Shown here piece after piece: positions 8,362 to 16,238 of a DNA stretch of 64,000 nt (positions are counted from its first letter, which is position 1; the number at the start of each line of letters is the position of its first letter). The DNA lies in the NCBI GenBank assembly GCA_025362495.1, contig JANYGI010000231.1, forward strand, positions 1 through 64,000, read 5' to 3'. Source of the DNA: Byssovorax sp. GTDB lineage: Bacteria > Myxococcota_A > Polyangia > Polyangiales > Polyangiaceae. A program made the position numbers and the translations under genes. Under the pieces are notes generated by a model, which had not been told where the DNA came from, did not search any database, and saw only the letters and a list, made by a program, of their open reading frames with translations.

Positions 8362-8517
8362 GGCCTTCTCCGGGCCAGCGCGCTGCGCCGGCGACGCGCA
8401 CCATCGCGCCTCGCCGCGAGTCGCGACAGCGGGTCATTTGACGGCAGCCCCGCGCGCGCATGGATACTTTGACGGCGAGCCGGTAGCCTCACGGGCGGGG
8501 TGGAGAGAGCGTCGGCG

Positions 8518-8850
8518 ATGGCAGCGCGCACCCGCGGTTCGAAGGTGATGAAGCACGAGGCGGTGAGCGCCGCGCCCGCGCCGGTGGGCCTCCGCGTGAC
8601 CCGGCTCGTCGTCGGCGACGAGGAGCTCGCGGTGCTGAGCTTCCCCTGCTTGCCGGCGGCGATCGCGGCGCTCGGGGCGCTCTCACCCGGCGAGCGCGAG
8701 GTGGCCGAGCTGGTCCTCGCGGGGCTCACCAACGCCGAGATCGCGCGGCTGCGCGGGCGATCCCTGGGGACGGTGTGCAAGCAGATCGACGCGGTCTACG
8801 GCAAGCTCGGCGTGCGCGGTCGGCGCGAGCTGGCCGCGCCTGGCCCATGA
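8518..8850 (+). CDS. LuxR-type HTH transcriptional regulator (small)
   Basis: A roughly 110-residue DNA-binding protein. The C-terminal LuxR/GerE HTH is clear: LSPGEREVAELVLAGLTNAEIA, then RSLGTVCKQIDAVYGKLGVRGR. The N-terminal 45 residues (VGLRVTRLVVGDEELAVLSF) form a short domain without a recognisable receiver. The start is uncertain: GTG 8500, ATG 8518 (GGAGAG upstream) and ATG 8548 (GAAGGTG directly upstream) are all possible. It is divergent from the LOG operon, with about 155 bases between, so it may regulate that operon (inference). Confidence 0.8.
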   Translation: MAARTRGSKVMKHEAVSAAPAPVGLRVTRLVVGDEELAVLSFPCLPAAIAALGALSPGEREVAELVLAGLTNAEIARLRGRSLGTVCKQIDAVYGKLGVRGRRELAAPGP

Positions 8851-8897
8851 CTATCTGGAACGACTCCTCTCGTTCCCGGAAGCCGAGCGCGGCCATC

Positions 8898-9299
8898 TCA
8901 TGATCCCTGCTTCGCCGCCGGCGACAGCGTGTGAGCATCGCGCGCCAGGAGCCATCGGCCGTCGGGCTGCTCGCGGTACACCGTGATCCGGTATCCGGCG
9001 AGCTCCATCGCTTCTCCGTCGGCGCGCGGGCGCACCGATAACGAGTCTCGCGCCCGCGTGTAGGCCACTTCGCCGACGACCACGACCTCTTCCAGCTCGC
9101 TGACGCAATGGATCCGGGAGTGCTGGTGGGCGGCCGAGAAGCCGGAGCGAAATTCGTCGCGGCCGTGAGGTGCCAGGCCCGGGCTGAGGAACACGACGTC
9201 GTACGCCATCAGCGTGAGCAAGCGGGCCAGATCGCCGGCGTTGACGGCGTCGATCCAGGTTGAATGCAGCGCGCGGATGGCTTGTTCGTCAGGTCCCAT
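8898..9299 (-). CDS. SnoaL-like / NTF2-fold protein
   Basis: A 133-residue protein with the alpha+beta barrel pattern of the DUF4440/SnoaL-like superfamily: IRALHSTWIDAVNAGDLARL, then LMAYDVVFLSPGLAPHGRDE, and a C-terminal YRITVYREQPDGRWLLARDA. Members are often of unknown function or polyketide cyclase-like; nothing here assigns a substrate. It appears monocistronic. Confidence 0.8.
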   Translation of the reverse strand: MGPDEQAIRALHSTWIDAVNAGDLARLLTLMAYDVVFLSPGLAPHGRDEFRSGFSAAHQHSRIHCVSELEEVVVVGEVAYTRARDSLSVRPRADGEAMELAGYRITVYREQPDGRWLLARDAHTLSPAAKQGS

Positions 9300-9463
9300 C
9301 GAAAACCTTCACCGGCACGGGGTCAATCGACAGGCAACCCTCGAATCGGCCTTCCCGTCGAGACGGCGAGGGGACACTCTCCGTCCTCCGGCTGTCAAGC
9401 GCATACGCGACGAGGTCGTCTCTCCGCCGCGCGCCCCCGATCTGGAGTAGTCTCTCGCCCCCC

Positions 9464-10030
9464 ATGGCGCTGCCCTCCCACCGAATGGATTTCGTGATCG
9501 CCCTCTCTCATGTCGATCGCGGCCTGGAAGCCTCCGAGAAGGTCGCCGTCGCGCGGCACCCGTCCGAGTCTGCCGAGCACGTCGTCCTCCGCGTCATCTC
9601 GTATTGCCTCTTCCACGAAGAGGGCCTGGCGTTCGGTCCGGGCCTCGCCGACGCCGAGGGCTCCGATCTCTGGACCCGCGATCCGGGGGGCCGCACCACG
9701 ACGTGGGTCGAGTGCGGGACGGCGTCGTTCGAGAAGCTCAAGAAGGTCGTCCAGCACAACACGGGCGTCGCCGTTCACGCCGTCTTCTCCGACGCGCGCC
9801 GCCGCGATGAATTGCTGGAGACGGCGCGTGATCCCGCGGCTCGCGCCGGCAAGGTCGCGAGCTCGATCGAGGTGTGGAAGATCGATCCGGCCCTCGTCGC
9901 CGCGCTGGCCGAGAACCAGGAGCGACGTCAGAAGTGGTCGGTCACCATCGTCGGCGATCACCTCTACATCGAGGCCGACGGCGTGGCCCGCGACGGCGCC
10001 CTCGAGCGCTCGCAGCTCGTCCCCGAGTGA
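9464..10030 (+). CDS. YaeQ family protein
   Basis: A 188-residue protein matching the YaeQ family over its full length. Hallmarks are VAVARHPSESAEHVVLRVIS, YCLFHEEGLAFGPGLADAEG, DLWTRDPGGRTTTWVECG and the C-terminal WSVTIVGDHLYIEADG. YaeQ has a restriction-endonuclease-like (PD-(D/E)xK) fold and was historically described as a suppressor of RfaH loss; its function is unresolved. The frame is open from 9260, but the ATG at 9464 gives the expected N-terminus. Confidence 0.9.
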   Translation: MALPSHRMDFVIALSHVDRGLEASEKVAVARHPSESAEHVVLRVISYCLFHEEGLAFGPGLADAEGSDLWTRDPGGRTTTWVECGTASFEKLKKVVQHNTGVAVHAVFSDARRRDELLETARDPAARAGKVASSIEVWKIDPALVAALAENQERRQKWSVTIVGDHLYIEADGVARDGALERSQLVPE

Positions 10031-10081
10031 TCGAAATAGCCTTGAATCCGGCGCCATTTCAGCGAACAGAGATGGCCAGTC

Positions 10082-10912
10082 TCACGGCATCCGACGGGCC
10101 TTGAGCCGCGCCAGCTCCTCGTCGGTGTCGTCGTCCTCCGTCTCGCCCGCCACCCGCAGGCGCGGACCCTCTATCCCCGGGATCCGCGCTCGCGGCGCCG
10201 CCGTGGTGGCCGGCACGACTGGCCTTCTCGTCAGCAGGCGAGCGGCGATGATCCCGCCGAGGAGGCCAAAGAGGTGCCCTTGCCACGAGACGCCGATCGC
10301 GCCCGGTACGACGCCGTGCAGCGCGCCGCCGTAGAGAAAGAACGTCACCACGCTGCCGACGATGGGCCAGAATCGGCGCTCGAAGATGCCGCGGAAGAGC
10401 AGGTATCCCAGGTAGCCGAAGATGAGAATGCTCGCTCCGACGGTGACCGTCATCGCCGGGGCGATGAGCCAGACCCCGAGTCCGCCGACGAGCCCCGAGA
10501 GGACGCTGACGGTGACGAGGTCGCGCTTCTGGCGGAGCATCACGAACCAGCCGAGCACGCCGAGCGGTATCGTGTTGGCGATGAGGTGAGCGAAATTGGC
10601 GTGAATGAACGGCGCGAAGAGGATGCCCCAGAGGCCCGCGAACGATCGCGGCACGATGCCGAGACTGGCGAGCCCACCCTGGAAAATCACGGTGTTGATG
10701 ATCTGGATGATCCAGAGCAAGCCGACGAACCCGCCGAGGATCTTCGCGTGAGATTTGGCCTCGACGACCAGCGCGCTCGCGCCCCCGGCGCCCTCGTTCG
10801 GCAGCTTTTTCACCGCGGAAGTATGGGGCGGGCTCGTCGCGGCCGCCAGCGCGGGCTTGCCCGACGTTGCATTCCTTCGTACTTCGCTCACGAGGGCTCC
10901 GGCCTCAACCAA
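10082..10912 (-). CDS. Rhomboid-family intramembrane serine protease
   Basis: A 276-residue protein with six or so membrane helices. Rhomboid hallmarks are HANFAHLIANT (His104, His109, Asn113), the nucleophile Ser161 in GASILIFG (usually GxSG; here the Gly after Ser is replaced by Ile) and the partner His213 in WQGHLFGLLGG. It cleaves membrane-embedded substrates if active. The N-terminal ~50 residues and the acidic C-terminal tail (ETEDDDTDEELARLKARR) are cytosolic and low complexity. The substitution after Ser leaves some doubt about activity. It is divergent from the STAS gene with almost no intergenic space. Confidence 0.85.
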   Translation of the reverse strand: MVEAGALVSEVRRNATSGKPALAAATSPPHTSAVKKLPNEGAGGASALVVEAKSHAKILGGFVGLLWIIQIINTVIFQGGLASLGIVPRSFAGLWGILFAPFIHANFAHLIANTIPLGVLGWFVMLRQKRDLVTVSVLSGLVGGLGVWLIAPAMTVTVGASILIFGYLGYLLFRGIFERRFWPIVGSVVTFFLYGGALHGVVPGAIGVSWQGHLFGLLGGIIAARLLTRRPVVPATTAAPRARIPGIEGPRLRVAGETEDDDTDEELARLKARRMP

Positions 10913-10941
10913 TCTCGGGTCGCGTTGTGGTAGACAGAGCC

Positions 10942-12006
10942 GTGATCGTCGAACACGCGTCGCAGCGCGCCGAGCTCCGGAGCGGCGAGATCCTCGTCCT
11001 GCACCTCTCGGGCGTGCTCAAGTCCGATGATCTCCGCGGCCTCCTCGAGCGAGTGCGGTCGCGAATCACCGGCGTCAGCGCGCTCGACGTGCTCTTCGAC
11101 ATGAGCGCGCTGCAGATGCTCCCCGGGGACACGCGGCGGCGCCTCACCGACGAGATCCGCGCGCTGCCGCTGCGCGCGGCGGCCTTCGTCGGAGGCGATT
11201 TCGCGCTCCGGATCATCGGCACCGTGGTGATGCGGATGCTCGACGCCGAGCGCGCCGAGCCGCGCCCGGTCCGCTTCTTCGACGACGAGGGCGAGGCCCT
11301 GGCCTGGTTCGCGCAGCTGCGCGACGCGGGCAAGCCGCCGACGCCGGATCCGACGGCCACAGTCGGCGTCTCGCGGAGCCGGATCGACAAGCTGATCCTC
11401 GCGCTCTCGTGCGCCTCGTTCGATCTGTTCGACGTCCCCGAGGCCGAGATCGCCGTCGAGGCCGAGGACGACTTCGGCCTGCTCGAAGGCGTCTTTCAGC
11501 TCTTCATCGACGAGCTCTCGGTCACCAAGATCATGCTCGGCCAGTCGCTCGCGGCGGCCGAGGCCGCGCGCGACGAGCTCGAGCAGCGCCTCGGGACCAT
11601 CGAGGAGCAGCGGCTCACCATCGCTGAGCTGTCGATCCCGATCATCGACGCGTGGGACGGCGTGCTGACGCTGCCGGTCGTCGGGGCGATTGACACCCAG
11701 CGGGCCGCCGACATGACCGATCAGCTCCTCCTCCGCGTCGCCGAGACGCGGGCGCACTCGGTGATCCTCGATCTCACCGGCGTCGAGGTCATCGACACCG
11801 GCTCCGCCGCGCACCTCGTCCGGCTGATCCGCGCGACGGGCCTGCTCGGCGCGCGCTGCGTGCTCACGGGCATTGGCCCGCAGGTGGCCCGCACCATGGC
11901 GTCGCTCGGGCTCGATCTCGGCGGCGTCCGCACCCTGCGCAACCTCAAGGACGGCCTCCGGCTCTGCATCCGCGAGTCGGATCCGCGCCTCGGCCGCGGC
12001 TCGTGA
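10942..12006 (+). CDS. RsbR-like STAS-domain regulator
   Basis: About 354 residues from the GTG at 10942 (the frame is open from 10867). The N-terminal ~115 residues form a SpoIIAA-like alpha/beta domain (GEILVLHLSGVLKSDDL to RFFDDEGEALAWFAQLRDA). A helical connector follows. The C-terminal STAS domain resembles RsbR: GVLTLPVVGAIDTQRAADM, VILDLTGVEVIDTGSAAHL, LTGIGPQVARTM. The threonines in IDTGSA and LTGI correspond to the RsbT-phosphorylated sites of RsbR. No RsbS or RsbT gene is adjacent. Probably a cytosolic stressosome-type scaffold or sensor. Confidence 0.85.
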   Translation: MIVEHASQRAELRSGEILVLHLSGVLKSDDLRGLLERVRSRITGVSALDVLFDMSALQMLPGDTRRRLTDEIRALPLRAAAFVGGDFALRIIGTVVMRMLDAERAEPRPVRFFDDEGEALAWFAQLRDAGKPPTPDPTATVGVSRSRIDKLILALSCASFDLFDVPEAEIAVEAEDDFGLLEGVFQLFIDELSVTKIMLGQSLAAAEAARDELEQRLGTIEEQRLTIAELSIPIIDAWDGVLTLPVVGAIDTQRAADMTDQLLLRVAETRAHSVILDLTGVEVIDTGSAAHLVRLIRATGLLGARCVLTGIGPQVARTMASLGLDLGGVRTLRNLKDGLRLCIRESDPRLGRGS

Positions 12007-12052
12007 GCGCGCTCCCCAATTCGATTCCTTCGAGCAATAGAGAGGTCAATGG

Positions 12053-12496
12053 ATGTACCTTCATCGACATGACGAGTCCGGCAGACTCGCCGTCTGGCTG
12101 TTCGACAAGTCCTCCTCGAAGGAGTGGGACGAGCACTTCGAACACCTGAAGGCGCTCTCGGGGTGGTCCGCGAAGGGCGGCCCGCGCGCCGCCGCCGTGC
12201 TCATCGCCGGGAGCTTCGCCCGGCCCGACTCCCACCACCGCGTCGAGCTCGCGCGCCTGACGGAGGCGCCTGGCTACGATCCTTACGTGGCCTTCGTGAT
12301 GCCGAACCTGGCTGTTCGAAGCGTCCTGACGATGATGGGCTGGGTGCAGAAGGCGCCGAAATACGAGATGAGCTTCGTCGCGAGCACCGCCGACGCGCTG
12401 ACCTGGCTCGACACGCGGCGCCGCGATGCCCGCATCGGCCTCCAGGCCATGATCGACGCCGTCCTCGAAGAGCAACGCCAGGTCACGAGCGCCTGA
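12053..12496 (+). CDS. SpoIIAA/STAS-like small protein
   Basis: A 147-residue protein with GAGAGG upstream of the ATG, 46 bases after the RsbR-like gene and probably co-transcribed. Its second half (NLAVRSVLTMMGWVQ, then FVASTADALTWLDTRRRDA) echoes the N-terminal domain of its neighbour (DFALRIIGTVVMRML, then RFFDDEGEALAWFAQLRDA). It therefore probably shares the SpoIIAA-like fold. This is a by-eye resemblance; a direct family assignment was not possible. It may be a partner or decoy for the upstream protein. Confidence 0.6.
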   Translation: MYLHRHDESGRLAVWLFDKSSSKEWDEHFEHLKALSGWSAKGGPRAAAVLIAGSFARPDSHHRVELARLTEAPGYDPYVAFVMPNLAVRSVLTMMGWVQKAPKYEMSFVASTADALTWLDTRRRDARIGLQAMIDAVLEEQRQVTSA

Positions 12497-12612
12497 ATCA
12501 GGCTGCAGATAATCCGGCCCGCTCATGCCGAGCTGCAACCCGCGCAAAACAACCATTGCGGTCCGGGGTATGGGGGGCCCCGGCGGGCTTTGCCCGACGG
12601 GGGGGGGAAAGG

Positions 12613-12742
12613 GCGCGAGCCCTTTCCTGGGACAAAACGCGCGAGCCCTTTCCTGGGACAAAACGCGCGAGCCCTTTCCTGGGACAAACTGCGCGAGCCC
12701 TTTCCTGGGACAAACTGCGCGAGCCCTTTCCCGGGACCCAGG
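12613..12742. repeat. Five tandem copies of a 26-bp repeat
   Basis: Units start at 12613, 12639, 12665, 12691 and 12717. The unit contains GCGCGAGCCCTTTCCTGGGA followed by CAAAAC or CAAACT; the fifth is diverged at its 3' end (CCCGGGACCCAGG). Immediately upstream GGAAAGGG pairs with CCCTTTCC of unit 1 around a CGCGAG loop (12606-12627). Stops and starts in all frames give only repetitive peptides, so it is treated as noncoding. It fills the 400-base gap between the SpoIIAA-like gene and the hydrolase gene. Confidence 0.9.
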
Positions 12743-12898
12743 TGGGCGGATGTGCCGCGGTGGAGCCTTTGAGTGTGGCGCAACCACTCGATTCCATTGA
12801 ATGTCGTGGCGTCGTTGCAATGAAAATTCGCGCGTGATAGCGATTGATGATTGCCCGATTATTCGCTGAGGGTCCCCCCAGCGAGGAGGTCATCGTCG

Positions 12899-13984
12899 AT
12901 GATTCGTAGGCGCGTCGCTTCTCTCTTGCTCTGCGCGGCTGGATTGCTTTCGTTCCTGGCGACCTCGGGGGTATCCCGGGCCGATCCTCAGGGAAAGCAG
13001 CACGATCACGATGACGACGACGATGACGACGCCGTTCGCGCCGACCGACTCTCGTTCCCGGTGACCCTGTCGGACGGCCATGCGTACACGGTGGTCGGGT
13101 ATCTCTATCACCAGGGCAAGAAGGTCCACAATCGCGCGCTCCAGGTCCTCGTGCACGGCGCCACGTACGACCACGAGTACTGGGACATCCCGTCGATTGA
13201 CGGCCACGAGTACTCGTACGCTCGGTACATGGCCGATCAGGGCTACAACGTCCTCGCGCTCGATTTGCCGGGCGCCGGCGAGAGCAGCAAGCCCGACGGG
13301 GATTTCTTCGGCCTCGACGAGGCCGCGTCGAGCCTCCACCAGGTCGTCTCGAGCCTCCGCACCCATTCGAACCCGGCTGGCCGCGGCTTCGGCACGATCG
13401 CGCTCGTGGGCCACTCCAACGGCTCCGTCACGGCGATCTACACGCAAGCCACCTACGCCGACGCCGACGCGCTCGTCACCACCGGCTGGGTGCACGGCTG
13501 CCGCGGTCTGCCGGTCGATCCGACGGATCCGCTCCTGGGCGCCGCGCTGGCGTTTCCCTACGTCGCGCTGCCCGGGTTCGTGCGAGCTCCGCTCTTCTAC
13601 TACGCGCCCTTCGCTGATCCGAACGTCATCGCCTACGACAACGCGAACATGGCCAACGCGATGCCCCGGCACCAGTTCCTGGACTTGCTCAGCGTCCATG
13701 GCGACATCGCCGCGCGCTGCGCCAGCGGGACGGCGACGACGCTCACCCGCTCGCAGCTCGTGACGGCGCCCGTGCTGGTGCAAGCTGGCCAGTTCGATCT
13801 GGCGATCGCCCCGGCGGGGATCATCAACAACGCTCCGACGGAGAAGAGCTTCTTTGCCGCGTCGCCCAGCGTGACGGTCCAGGTCCTGCCGAACATCGGC
13901 CACGCCTTCAACGGGCACACGACGAATCACCAGGGGTGGACGCAGATCGACGGATGGCTCCGCCATACGCTCGGTCATCCCTGA
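12899..13984 (+). CDS. Secreted alpha/beta hydrolase
   Basis: A 361-residue exported hydrolase starting at the ATG at 12899 behind GAGGAGG. The signal peptide ends near SGVSRA/DPQ, followed by an unusual His/Asp run (HDHDDDDDDD). The alpha/beta hydrolase core has an oxyanion strand (LQVLVHGATYDHEYWD), LALDLPGAGESSKP, the nucleophile elbow GHSNGS, and a C-terminal His in LPNIGHAFN; the acid is probably in QAGQFDLA. Substrate unknown (esterase or lipase-like). The Asp-rich segment might bind Ca2+ outside the cell (inference). Confidence 0.85.
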   Translation: MIRRRVASLLLCAAGLLSFLATSGVSRADPQGKQHDHDDDDDDDAVRADRLSFPVTLSDGHAYTVVGYLYHQGKKVHNRALQVLVHGATYDHEYWDIPSIDGHEYSYARYMADQGYNVLALDLPGAGESSKPDGDFFGLDEAASSLHQVVSSLRTHSNPAGRGFGTIALVGHSNGSVTAIYTQATYADADALVTTGWVHGCRGLPVDPTDPLLGAALAFPYVALPGFVRAPLFYYAPFADPNVIAYDNANMANAMPRHQFLDLLSVHGDIAARCASGTATTLTRSQLVTAPVLVQAGQFDLAIAPAGIINNAPTEKSFFAASPSVTVQVLPNIGHAFNGHTTNHQGWTQIDGWLRHTLGHP

Positions 13985-13997
13985 GCACAGCGACTCG

Positions 13998-16238
13998 CTA
14001 CCTGGGCTCGAGCGCCTCGAAGAGCGCTCGGGCCTTGCCCTGCGCGACAGCCCACGTCGCCGCTACCCCCTCTCGACGCACGTAGACGACGCGGCCGCCC
14101 TGGAACGTGTCCTCGGCCCCGAAGCGCAGGCGCACCGGAGGGACCTTGTCGCGCGTGCCGACGCCCGCGCGCTCGACCAGCACGTCGAGGCGGGGCTTAT
14201 CGAAGCCTTGCGCCTTCTCGGCGGGGCCGATCGACACCGCTCCTTCGGCGGTGAGCTCGGCGAGGGCGTCGCGGATCGTCGCCGCGCGGGCGCTCGCGGC
14301 GGCGTCGCGGGGCAGGCCGGCGATGGTGAGCGCGTCGCCGATCCGCTCGATCACGAGGTGCTTGCCGGCTTCGCTGGTGAGCGTCGCGCGGGTGATCGTC
14401 TCGGGGGCGATCGCCGTCGTGGTGCGATCGAGGAGCCAGCGATCCGCGGCCTCTTCCAGCGTCCGCGGCGCGATGAACACCGCGCCGTCGTCGCCCGCGC
14501 GCGCGAACGAGCCGGCGCCCGCGGGGGATCCCAGCGCGACGCGGAGCGAGCGAGGCGCGCCGCCGTCGCTGTCCGCGTCGAGCTGCGCCTCGATCGTCAA
14601 GCGAGGCTTTTCGAGGCCGTAGCTGCCGGTATTCGGGCCGATCCAGCGGTCGACGGAGAGCGAGCTCAGCGCCGACGCGACCTCGCTCGCGAGGACGCTG
14701 TCGGCGACGAGGCCCTCGCCGCGCGGCTCCTGCAGCGCGAAGTTGCCGTTCTCGTCGCGCACGAAGCGCTGCACGCGCCCGCCGGCCTCGACGCGGAGCG
14801 CGTGGACGCTGCCGAGCGCCTCGTCGAAGAGCTTGCGCGAGCGCAGCGCGGCGACGTCGGGCAGCAGCGCCTCGGCGCGATCGCGCGGGACGAAGAGCAC
14901 CGCGCCGTCCTCGCTCCGGCGCACCGGCACGAGGCCGCCTTGCTCGGGGAATAGCTCGAGCGTCTCCACCCGCTCCGCGTCGCCGCCGTCGACGCTCGCC
15001 GTCGGGATCAGCGAGACGACGCGGACCGTGGTGCGCGGCGCGCCGGCGAGATCGCGCGGCGCGAACCCGTCGCCCTCGACGGCGAGGAGCGCTTCAAGAA
15101 AGGCGCGGCCCGCGTCGGCGTCGACGCTGCGATCTTCGGGCGCGCGCAGGTGCCACTGTGGCCCGCTGCGCGCGAGCTCGACCGTGCGATCGGCGGAGGT
15201 GATCTTCACCTCGGTCACCTGATCGGCCGAGGCCCCGACGAGGTGGTGATCGACGAGCGTATCGACGGGCACGAGGAGATCGTCGACGAGGCCCGCGGCG
15301 ACGCACGCGGCGGCGCGATCGGGCTGCGTCCGCACGGCGACGACGTCGTCGGGGTGGCCGGGGCAGGGGCCGCCGAGCTCGAGCGAGGCCGGGCCGCGCG
15401 CGGCGTCGCGGGGCGAGAGGCGCACGGTCACGCGCCGCGCGAGCGCCTTCTCGCCCGCGCCCTGATCGAGGTACGCGTCGGCGTCGAGCGCGCCGAGCGT
15501 GCCCCAGATCTTCTCCATCGCGGCGGCGGCGACGCGCGCCTTGCCCTGCGGCGCCGGGCCGTCGAGGAGGAAGCCCGCGCCGTGGCCCGTGCCCGCCGCG
15601 TCGACGCGGGTGAAGCTCCGCGTGGCGCCACCTTGCTCGACGATCTGCAGGCTCGTCACGTCGCCCTCCGCATACGGCACGAGCGCGCGCGAGCGGAGCG
15701 AAGCGGGATCGGTCTCGAGCGCGGCGGCGAGCTCGCGGGTGATCACCGCGACGCCGCGCCCCTCGACCTCGGCGTAGTGGCTGCCCTCGGGCGAGGGCGC
15801 CGGGCCGCCGACGCGGAGCTTCAGCGTGAGCCGACCCATGACGATCGTGACGGCGATCCGCCCTGGATCCAGGCCGAACGCGCGCTGATCGACGGCGTCC
15901 TTCGCGACCCAGCGCTCGGCCGTGCCCATCTCGAGCGCGCTCACCAGCTGATCGGCCGCGCGCTCGTCGGCCGCGTGGCGCTGGCCGTCGATCTCGACCT
16001 GCCACGCGCGCTGCCCGGCGTCGTCGAGCCCGCCGCGAAACAGCCGCGCGGTCTTGCCGTCGACGGTGATCGTCAGCTCGGCGAGATCGTCGGGGCGGTA
16101 CGCTTCGAAGAGGTTCTTCTTCCGCGACTCGGCCTCGCCGGTCGTGACGCGATCGCGATCCATCACCAGCACGCCCACGCCGGCCGCTACCGCGAGCACG
16201 GTGAGAGCGATGGTCGTCGCGTGCTTCGCGACCTTCAT
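13998..16238 (-). CDS. DUF4340 domain-containing protein of the Gld-like ABC operon
   Basis: A 746-residue protein starting at the ATG at 16238, whose ATGA overlaps the stop of the GldG-type gene. One N-terminal membrane helix (TTIALTVLAVAAGVGVLVM) precedes RDRVTTGEAESRKKN and an extracytoplasmic region with repeated DUF4340-type beta modules (DLAELTITVDGKTARLFRG, VHALRVEAGGRVQRFVRDENG, LDVLVERAG). DUF4340 proteins are the regular fourth partner of ABC-2/GldG operons; their biochemical role is unknown. It probably contacts the transporter on the periplasmic side. Confidence 0.85.
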   Translation of the reverse strand: MKVAKHATTIALTVLAVAAGVGVLVMDRDRVTTGEAESRKKNLFEAYRPDDLAELTITVDGKTARLFRGGLDDAGQRAWQVEIDGQRHAADERAADQLVSALEMGTAERWVAKDAVDQRAFGLDPGRIAVTIVMGRLTLKLRVGGPAPSPEGSHYAEVEGRGVAVITRELAAALETDPASLRSRALVPYAEGDVTSLQIVEQGGATRSFTRVDAAGTGHGAGFLLDGPAPQGKARVAAAAMEKIWGTLGALDADAYLDQGAGEKALARRVTVRLSPRDAARGPASLELGGPCPGHPDDVVAVRTQPDRAAACVAAGLVDDLLVPVDTLVDHHLVGASADQVTEVKITSADRTVELARSGPQWHLRAPEDRSVDADAGRAFLEALLAVEGDGFAPRDLAGAPRTTVRVVSLIPTASVDGGDAERVETLELFPEQGGLVPVRRSEDGAVLFVPRDRAEALLPDVAALRSRKLFDEALGSVHALRVEAGGRVQRFVRDENGNFALQEPRGEGLVADSVLASEVASALSSLSVDRWIGPNTGSYGLEKPRLTIEAQLDADSDGGAPRSLRVALGSPAGAGSFARAGDDGAVFIAPRTLEEAADRWLLDRTTTAIAPETITRATLTSEAGKHLVIERIGDALTIAGLPRDAAASARAATIRDALAELTAEGAVSIGPAEKAQGFDKPRLDVLVERAGVGTRDKVPPVRLRFGAEDTFQGGRVVYVRREGVAATWAVAQGKARALFEALEPR

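Noticed and set aside
12613-12742. CRISPR array
   Set aside because: Units are directly abutting without spacers and no cas gene is near.
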